A DNA stretch of 11,900 nucleotides from Trueperaceae bacterium. GTDB taxonomy: Bacteria; Deinococcota; Deinococci; Deinococcales; Trueperaceae. The notes under the pieces were generated by a model, which saw only the letters and a list, made by a program, of their open reading frames with translations, ran no database searches and was not told the DNA's origin. Position 1 is the first letter of the stretch. Every line of letters begins with the position of its first letter. This document shows, one piece after another, positions 7,128 through 11,900 of the stretch. The stretch covers positions 1 to 11,900 of the forward strand of contig SKWV01000429.1 of assembly GCA_007128755.1 (NCBI GenBank), in the 5' to 3' direction. A program made the position numbers and the translations under genes.

Positions 7128-7997
7128 TTGACGATCCTGGCCCTCGCCCTGGTCGTGGGCTCGGCGGTCCTGCACGCCACCTGGAACCTCCTGGCGAAGC
7201 GCGGCGCCGGCGGCGTCGGCTTCGTGTGGCTCTTCTCCGTCGTGACGCTGTGTCTGTACGTCCCGATCGCCATCGCTTGGATGGCTCACTTCCGCCCGGC
7301 CTTCACGAGCACGCACCTGGCCTTCGCGCTCGGCTCCGGCGTGCTCCACGTCGGCTACTTCGTGTTCCTCCAGCGTGGCTATCGCGTCGGAGACCTCTCG
7401 CTGGTGTACCCGCTCGCGCGCGGGAGCGGGCCGGCGCTCGCGACCGCGCTGGCGATCGTGCTCCTGGGCGAGCGGCCGGCGCCTCAGGCGCTCCTGGGCA
7501 CGCTCCTGGTCGTCGTCGGCGTGTTCGTGCTCAGCGGCGGGCGGCGCGCGCCCGACCGCACACGCAGGACGGCGATCGGCTACGGGCTGCTCACCGGCGC
7601 GTTCATCGCCTCGTACACGGTCTGGGACGGCTACGCGGTCGCGCACCTCGGCGCCTCGCCGCTGCTCTTCCTGGTCGCGGCGGAGGCCTCCCGGGTGGTG
7701 CTGTTGACGCCGCTGGCGCTGCGGCGCCGGGCCGAGATCCGCGCCACCTGGAGCGCGTATCGCCTCGAGGTCATCGGCGTCGCCGTCTTGTCGCCGCTCG
7801 CCTACGTCCTCGTGCTGAGCGCCATGCAGCACGCGCCCATCAGCCTCGTCGCCCCGACGCGCGAGCTCAGCATCCTGTTCGCGACGCTGATCGGCTCGCG
7901 CTTCCTCGCGGAGGGGGAGGGGGCGCGGCGTGGGGCGGCGGCGGTCGCGATGGTCGTCGGCGTGGCGCTCCTGGCCCTGTCACGCGGCTCGACCTGA
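7128..7997 (+). CDS. EamA/DMT-superfamily permease
   Basis: The 289-aa product is a drug/metabolite-transporter protein with two EamA repeats and about ten hydrophobic segments. The first repeat runs about 1-136 and includes YPLARGSGP (94-102) and the LGERP end (113-117). The second runs about 148-285 and includes APTRELSILFATLIGSRFLAEGE (242-264). Family members export amino acids, nucleotides or other small metabolites; this one's substrate is unknown. Translation probably begins at TTG 7128, 10 nt after GAGG (7114-7117), which overlaps the stop of the hydrolase gene, and the first membrane segment starts directly at residue 2. It converges on the repressor gene, with 22 bp between stops and no obvious terminator. 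Confidence 0.9.
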   Translation: MTILALALVVGSAVLHATWNLLAKRGAGGVGFVWLFSVVTLCLYVPIAIAWMAHFRPAFTSTHLAFALGSGVLHVGYFVFLQRGYRVGDLSLVYPLARGSGPALATALAIVLLGERPAPQALLGTLLVVVGVFVLSGGRRAPDRTRRTAIGYGLLTGAFIASYTVWDGYAVAHLGASPLLFLVAAEASRVVLLTPLALRRRAEIRATWSAYRLEVIGVAVLSPLAYVLVLSAMQHAPISLVAPTRELSILFATLIGSRFLAEGEGARRGAAAVAMVVGVALLALSRGST

Positions 7998-8019
7998 GCG
8001 CGGATGGGGGCCGGACGCT

Positions 8020-9060
8020 TCACGGATCGCGCGGCGGCGCGGTGCTCGAGCGAACGACGAACTGCGGGTAGAGCACACGCTGATGCGGCGCGATGGTGGG
8101 CGACGCGATCAACGCGACGAGGTACTCGACGGTCTGCTCCCCGAGGGCTTCGAAGTCCTGACGCACGGTGGTGAGGGGCGGGTCGAAGTAGGCGGCCTCG
8201 GGCACGTCGTCGAACCCGACGACGGAGACGTCCTCGGGAACGCGGAGACCGGCGTCGCGCAGGGCGCGGATCGCGCCGAGCGCCATCTGGTCGTTGCCGA
8301 CCGAGAGCGCCGTGAACGCGACGCCCATGTCGAGCAGTCGCCGCGTCGCCGAGAAGCCGCCCGCCGCCGTCCAGTCGCTCTCGAGGCTGGGGCCGGGCGT
8401 GAACCCGGCGGCCCGTACGGCGGTCATCCAGCTCTCGTGGCGCAGGCGGGCGTCGTGCCACACGAGCGGCCCGCTGATCTCGCAGAACGATCGGTGCCCG
8501 AGGGCGATGAGGTGCTCGGCGGCGAGCGTGGCGCCATGCGCTTGGGCGATGGCGACGGAGTGCACACGCTCGCCGGGATCGACGTCGATCATCACGAACG
8601 GGGTGTCGCCGCACAGCGCGACCACCGAGGCGATGTCGAAGTCGCTGACGGGCGTGATCATCACGACACCGTCGTAGTTCTGGCTCGTGAAGGCGCCGAT
8701 GGCGTGACGCATCGCCGCGAGCGACCCGCCATCCACGGTGGTGAACGTCAGGCTGTAGCCCCGCCCCTTGAGCGCGGTCTCGATGTGCACCAGCATCTGC
8801 GTGGGGCCGTAGTACGTAGCGCCGAACGAGACGATCCCGACGGCGTTCGACCGGCGCGTGACGAGGCTCCTCGCCGTGCGGTTGGGCCGGTAGTCGAGCT
8901 TCTCGATCGCCCGCAGCACGCGGAGCCGCGTCGCTTCGGCGACGCTCGGCTGGTCGTTGATGACACGGGAGACGGTCTGGTAGGAGACGTCGGCGCAGCG
9001 CGCGACGTCCTCGAGCGTCGGTTTCCTGACCCTGCCTCCCGATCGAGCGTTCTCCGCCAT
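8020..9060 (-). CDS. LacI-family transcriptional repressor
   Basis: A 346-aa DNA-binding regulator. The N-terminal helix-turn-helix (about 14-38) is followed by the hinge YRPNRTARSLVTRRS (57-71) and a periplasmic-binding-protein-like effector domain (from about 73). The recognition helix SYQTVSR (26-32) equals that of E. coli LacI. Effector-domain landmarks are HDARLRHESW (202-211), GND (255-257) and PEDVSVVGFDDVPEA (275-289). The chain ends soon after the core, with no LacI-type tetramerisation tail, so a dimer is expected. ATG 9060 follows GGAG (9069-9066) by 5 nt. Upstream, its own promoter runs into a perfect operator palindrome, indicating autoregulation. The effector is unknown; the divergent ABC importer suggests a sugar or oligosaccharide. 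Confidence 0.94.
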   Translation of the reverse strand: MAENARSGGRVRKPTLEDVARCADVSYQTVSRVINDQPSVAEATRLRVLRAIEKLDYRPNRTARSLVTRRSNAVGIVSFGATYYGPTQMLVHIETALKGRGYSLTFTTVDGGSLAAMRHAIGAFTSQNYDGVVMITPVSDFDIASVVALCGDTPFVMIDVDPGERVHSVAIAQAHGATLAAEHLIALGHRSFCEISGPLVWHDARLRHESWMTAVRAAGFTPGPSLESDWTAAGGFSATRRLLDMGVAFTALSVGNDQMALGAIRALRDAGLRVPEDVSVVGFDDVPEAAYFDPPLTTVRQDFEALGEQTVEYLVALIASPTIAPHQRVLYPQFVVRSSTAPPRDP

Positions 9061-9080
9061 CGCATCTCCAGCCGTGAACG

Positions 9081-9090
9081 GTTCGCGAAC
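9081..9090. repeat. GTTCGCGAAC palindrome in the repressor leader
   Basis: A perfect 10-bp palindrome, preceded by GTGAACG (9074-9080), whose complement CGTTCAC is present in the distal operator (9305-9311). It lies between the repressor's proximal operator and its ribosome site. It may be an auxiliary half-site or chance in G+C-rich DNA. Confidence 0.25.
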
Positions 9091-9097
9091 GGTGCCG

Positions 9098-9111
9098 TGT
9101 GAGCGCTCACA
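9098..9111. promoter_or_regulatory. Proximal LacI-family operator (perfect palindrome)
   Basis: TGTGAGCGCTCACA is a perfect 14-bp inverted repeat with the central CG typical of LacI-family sites, and is identical to the core of the ideal symmetric lac operator. It begins at the last base of the repressor gene's -10 (minus strand), so binding would block initiation. It lies 37 bp upstream of the repressor ATG. Confidence 0.85.
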
Positions 9112-9119
9112 TGGTAGCA
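9111..9119 (-). promoter_or_regulatory. Extended -10 promoter of the LacI-family gene
   Basis: On the minus strand TGC plus TACCAT forms an extended -10 (TGNTANNNT). The expected -35 position (9139-9134) has only a poor match, as is tolerated with extended -10 elements. Its last base is the first base of the operator, and its layout is the same as that of the divergent transporter promoter. Confidence 0.6.
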
Positions 9120-9290
9120 CGGATGCCGCGTCGCGTACCGCGCCACGGCGCGCCGTCGCACCCGGCCACGGCCGCACGTGACCGCGGGAGGGCGTCCCCG
9201 GACGCGATGGTGGCGCGTTCGTCCCAGACGCCTCTGGTCGACTCGAGCGTCGCGGATCGGGGCAGGTTCCGTGGCCGGCACGGCTCGCCG

Positions 9291-9299
9291 TGCTACAGT
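9291..9299 (+). promoter_or_regulatory. Extended -10 promoter of the ABC transporter operon
   Basis: TGC plus TACAGT forms an extended -10. The -35 position at 17-bp spacing (9271-9276, GTGGCC) matches TTGACA at only 3 of 6. The distal operator starts at the last base of this hexamer, exactly as in the repressor's own promoter. Confidence 0.55.
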
Positions 9300-9312
9300 G
9301 TGGGCGTTCACA
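9299..9312. promoter_or_regulatory. Distal LacI-family operator (imperfect)
   Basis: TGTGGGCGTTCACA matches the proximal operator at 12 of 14 positions and keeps the central CG and both outer arms. It overlaps the expected transcription start of the transporter operon, so repressor binding would block it. The centre-to-centre distance to the proximal operator is 201 bp. Confidence 0.75.
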
Positions 9313-9673
9313 TGCGGGGGAGCGCTTCGTCGTAGGGCTATGCGTCCTGGAGTAGAGGCGGCGTCGATGATGCAACGGACACGCTGGACGGGTCGGGTGG
9401 CTTCGCCTCAGGCGCGCACCGATGTCCTGCGTGCGTTCCCGTGTCTCCACGTCCGCTTCCGCCCCCGCGAAGTGCGGCGCAGCCGGCTCGATGGCGCGCT
9501 CGACCTACCTACCTTGCCTCCATGGATCCCGCAGGAATCGGACGCCCCCGGACGGACCGGCGCGACGCACGCCGCGTCGGCGGTGTTCCGCGCCCGACCT
9601 GGAAGGGGGGTGTCGCTGCTCGACCCACGCGTGCCCTAGACACCAGGACTGCCGGGCCGTAAGGAGACACCAG

Positions 9674-11719
9674 ATGCTACGACCGAGGCCACTTCTCCTC
9701 GCCATCTTCCTCGTGGGAGGCTACTTGCTGCAGATCGGGGTGGCGCAGGACGCCGACCGATCCCTCCGCGGGACCCTGCAGATGCAGGACATCGTGGGCT
9801 ACGAAGCCCTCCCCTCCTACGCCGAGGCGCCCGAGCTGGCCGAGCTCGTCGAGGCCGGCCTGCTGCCGCCCGTCGAGGAGCGCCTGCCGAACGAGCCGCG
9901 CATCATCAAGCGCGGCCAGATGGTCGACGGCACCGGCGACTACGGCGGCGTGTGGCGCGACACCTTCGCCGTGCCCACCGAGAGCTGGAACTGGGGCGCC
10001 GGCCAGACCCAGGGCTGGTTCGGCGTGAACGAGATGGTCCAGGCGTGGCTGGTCGACCTCTTCCCGATGTGGATGATGGAGGAGCCCGAGCCGGCACCGA
10101 TGCTGGCGAAGAGCTGGGAGTGGTCCGACGACGGCACCCAGCTCACCATGAGCCTCATCGAGGGTGCGCGCTGGTCCGACGGCCACCCCTTCACCGCCGA
10201 GGACGTGCTGTTCACCTTCAACGACTACATCATGGACCCGAACGTCCCGAGCTGGGCGGGATCGAGCGCCTGGACCTTCGGCGACGCCCCCACCACCCTC
10301 GAGCAGCTCGACGACTACACGATCCGCTTCACGTTCGGAGCCGCGTACCCGGTGGCCGCCTTCTACCGCATGGGCTACCTGCAGTTCTCCGTCATGCCGA
10401 AGCACGTCTTCTCCGCCTTCCACCCGACCTACAGCCCGGGACGCTCCTACACCGACCTGTTGACCTCGGCGGCACCGCAGGACCTGCCCATCGTGACCAT
10501 GGGCGCGTTCATCCCGGTGCTCTACCAGCCCGGCGAGCAGCTCATCCTCGTCCGCAACCCCTACTACTGGCAGGTCGACGAGGACGGCAACCAGCTGCCG
10601 TATCACAGTGAAGTCTGGTACGCCGAGGCGACGAGCGGCGAGCAGCGCACCTTCAACCTGATCGCCGACACGGGTGACCGCGACAACGTCGAGAACCCGC
10701 AGATCTTCAGCATGGTGAACGAGGCCGCCCAGGCGCCCGATTCGCACTTCAACCTGAAGTTCGAGGACTTCCGCATCGGCTACCGCATGCTCATGAACTT
10801 CTCCGAGGAGTTCGGCGCCAACACGCCACGCGAGCGGGCGCTGCGGCAGATGTTCCGGACGTTCGAGTTCCGTCAGGCGCTGTCGCACGCGATCGATCGC
10901 GACGGCCTCGCCACCGCCGCGTTCCCGGGCCCGCTCACGCAGGCCTGGTACGGCGGCTTCCCGTCGGGCTCGCCCTTCTACGACGCCGACCTGGTCGACA
11001 TCGAAGCCCAACGCTTCGACCCGGACCTCTCGAGGGAGATCCTGGCCGAGCTCGGCTTCCGCGACACCGACGGCGACGGCATCCTCAACTGGCCCGAAGG
11101 CACCGAGGTCGCCGGCACCAACCTGATCATCGAAGCGCTCATGAACGAAGACGCGCAGGCCGCGACCGAGATGGCGCAGGCCATGGTGTCGCTGTTCCGT
11201 GACGTCGGCATCGACCTGCGCCTGCGCGTCGTGCCGGGGCCGACGTACCTGAGCCGGATCGACGCCGGCAACTTCGACATGGTCTCGCAACGCGTCGACC
11301 AGCCGACCCCCGACGTCCACGCCGGCGTGTACCTCCCGGCCAGCCTCGACGAGCCCGACTGGCACCAGGCCGGCCCGGGCGAGCGCGTGCTCCTGCCCTT
11401 CGAGGAGCGCCTCGCGGAGATCGTCCAGGAGGTCAACTTCGAGACCGACGCGACCCGCCGGACCGAGCTCCTGCACGAGGCCCTCCAGCTGCACACCGAC
11501 AACATCTACACCCTCGGCGGCTACGAGGCCCGTGGCGGCCTGGCCGTCCACAAGCGGCTCCGCAACGTCCCCGACGACCTGCCCACCTTCATGTACGAGT
11601 GGGGCATGGAGATGATGCCGTGGATCGCCTGGACGGCCACCGACGAGCAGGTCGCCCCTAGGTTCACCGACCGCATCCCGACCGAACAGGCGTACCAGGA
11701 CCGCGCCTGGAACCGCTAG
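9674..11719 (+). CDS. ABC transporter substrate-binding protein, family 5
   Basis: A secreted solute-binding protein of the SBP_bac_5 (dipeptide/nickel/oligosaccharide) family, 681 aa. ATG 9674 follows TAAGGAG (9660-9666) by 7 nt. A signal peptide (MLRPRP, then a hydrophobic core, likely cleaved near GVA-QDA at residue 24) has no lipobox Cys, implying a soluble periplasmic protein. An unusual spacer (about 40-90) precedes the conserved entry region PAPMLAKSWEWSDDGTQ (140-156) and WSDGHPFTAEDVLFTF (167-182). FRQALSHAIDRDG is the family's second hallmark. A DTDGDG acidic loop resembles a calcium-binding loop. At 681 aa it is longer than classical DppA/OppA (about 535-545). Long members next to LacI-type regulators often bind oligosaccharides, so sugar import is my inference; peptides remain possible. 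The downstream permease completes the operon. Confidence 0.93.
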   Translation: MLRPRPLLLAIFLVGGYLLQIGVAQDADRSLRGTLQMQDIVGYEALPSYAEAPELAELVEAGLLPPVEERLPNEPRIIKRGQMVDGTGDYGGVWRDTFAVPTESWNWGAGQTQGWFGVNEMVQAWLVDLFPMWMMEEPEPAPMLAKSWEWSDDGTQLTMSLIEGARWSDGHPFTAEDVLFTFNDYIMDPNVPSWAGSSAWTFGDAPTTLEQLDDYTIRFTFGAAYPVAAFYRMGYLQFSVMPKHVFSAFHPTYSPGRSYTDLLTSAAPQDLPIVTMGAFIPVLYQPGEQLILVRNPYYWQVDEDGNQLPYHSEVWYAEATSGEQRTFNLIADTGDRDNVENPQIFSMVNEAAQAPDSHFNLKFEDFRIGYRMLMNFSEEFGANTPRERALRQMFRTFEFRQALSHAIDRDGLATAAFPGPLTQAWYGGFPSGSPFYDADLVDIEAQRFDPDLSREILAELGFRDTDGDGILNWPEGTEVAGTNLIIEALMNEDAQAATEMAQAMVSLFRDVGIDLRLRVVPGPTYLSRIDAGNFDMVSQRVDQPTPDVHAGVYLPASLDEPDWHQAGPGERVLLPFEERLAEIVQEVNFETDATRRTELLHEALQLHTDNIYTLGGYEARGGLAVHKRLRNVPDDLPTFMYEWGMEMMPWIAWTATDEQVAPRFTDRIPTEQAYQDRAWNR

Positions 11720-11734
11720 ACCCGACATGACGAC

Positions 11735-11773
11735 GACGCTGGGAAGTGCGGGACCTCCGCACTTCCCAGCGTC
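11735..11773 (+). terminator. 17-bp perfect hairpin between binding-protein and permease genes
   Basis: GACGCTGGGAAGTGCGG (11735-11751) pairs perfectly with its complement at 11757-11773 around the loop GACCT. It begins 16 nt after the binding-protein stop and has no T-run after it. In binding-protein-dependent importers such structures commonly stabilise the upstream mRNA or partly stop transcription, giving excess binding protein over membrane components. Either role fits here. Confidence 0.7.
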
Positions 11774-11817
11774 CCGCCCCACGGCGGCCGTTCGGACGGT
11801 GACTCGATGAGGATTCC

Positions 11818-11900
11818 ATGACGGCGTTCATCCTGCGCAGGCTCGTCTATGCGTTCCCGACACTGATCTTGATCAGTTTCTTCTCTTTCGTGGTCATCAA
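11818..11900 (+). CDS. ABC transporter permease (DppB/OppB type), 5' part only
   Basis: The first 27 codons are present; the window edge cuts the gene. The sequence MTAFILRRLVYAFPTLILIS followed by FFSFVVI is the characteristic N-terminus of DppB/OppB-type inner-membrane permeases: a short basic stretch, then the first membrane helix. ATG 11818 has GAGGA (11809-11813) 4 nt upstream. It lies 98 bp after the binding-protein gene, behind a strong hairpin, and should be followed by a second permease and ATPase genes outside the window. Confidence 0.85.
   Translation, partial: MTAFILRRLVYAFPTLILISFFSFVVI

Larger units (their letters stand above)
9113..9673. other. Long intergenic control region and transporter leader
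   Basis: These 561 bases between the repressor and transporter genes hold the divergent promoters and the distal operator (described separately). From the predicted transcript start near 9306 there are about 370 nt of leader before the binding-protein ATG. A 99-codon frame (ATG 9340 to TAG 9639) exists in the leader, but it has weak third-position G+C bias, a poor ribosome site and no recognisable protein character, so I do not call it. A 7-codon frame (9312-9335) begins immediately at the operator edge. I see no named riboswitch. Confidence 0.5.

Noticed and set aside
6218..8071. 617-codon plus-strand frame through the hydrolase and permease genes
   Set aside because: It is Arg/Pro/Ala-rich and overlaps two well-supported genes in another frame.
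9098..9111. CRP/FNR-type site (TGTGA with TCACA)
   Set aside because: CRP sites have 6 bp between TGTGA and TCACA; here there are 4, with a central CG and a LacI-family gene beside it, so a LacI-type operator fits better.
9340..9639. 99-codon frame in the transporter leader
   Set aside because: Third-position G+C is clearly weaker than in the real genes, the ribosome site is poor and there is no recognisable protein; kept only as a point within the leader finding.
9422..9673. N-terminal extension of the substrate-binding protein to 9422
   Set aside because: It would bury the signal peptide; TAAGGAG and ATG at 9674 give a proper secreted start.
9677..11782. 701-codon open frame antisense to the substrate-binding protein
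   Set aside because: It mirrors a gene with signal peptide, strong ribosome site and family motifs. Its translation is rich in V, G, R, E and D without domain character, as expected of the shadow of a G+C-rich gene.

Overview
The window is very G+C-rich bacterial DNA (near 70% by eye; not computed) with densely packed genes, almost all with G or C at third codon positions. The substrate-binding protein has a classical signal peptide and no lipobox cysteine, which fits a diderm with a periplasm. Together with the gene content this resembles free-living heterotrophs such as Deinococcota (Trueperaceae-like), but that placement is a guess; no rRNA or marker gene is present.

Layout. (1) 227-4401, plus strand: preT-preA-hydA. 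The first two genes encode the two subunits of NAD-dependent dihydropyrimidine dehydrogenase and the third a dihydropyrimidinase. Together they perform the first two steps of reductive uracil/thymine breakdown. (2) 6228 down to 4434, minus strand: a tightly coupled trio of a 398-aa protein of unknown function, a 51-aa small ORF not previously obvious, and a small multi-drug-export-family membrane protein. The junctions are a GTGA overlap and an apparent ATAG overlap; the last gene seems to start at a rare AUA codon behind a perfect Shine-Dalgarno. (3) 6363-7997, plus strand: an alpha/beta-hydrolase (predicted esterase/peptidase) followed 12 bp later by an EamA/DMT-family permease. (4) 9060 down to 8020, minus strand: a LacI-family repressor. 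(5) 9674-end, plus strand: a family-5 ABC substrate-binding protein and the start of its DppB/OppB-type permease, cut by the window edge.

The most informative part is the 561-bp region between the repressor and the transporter. Two divergent extended -10 promoters each run directly into an operator-like palindrome. One is a perfect 14-bp TGTGAGCGCTCACA, the other matches it at 12 of 14 positions. The repressor's recognition helix (SYQTVSR) is the same as in E. coli LacI, and the palindrome is the core of the ideal symmetric lac operator, so protein and site agree independently. The simplest reading is an autoregulated, probably sugar-responsive repressor controlling a divergent oligosaccharide-type ABC importer. 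A 17-bp perfect hairpin between the binding-protein gene and the permease gene probably sets their relative expression.

No rRNA, tRNA, CRISPR array, insertion sequence or phage gene was seen. The very long ORFs antisense to the real genes are treated as G+C-driven shadows.
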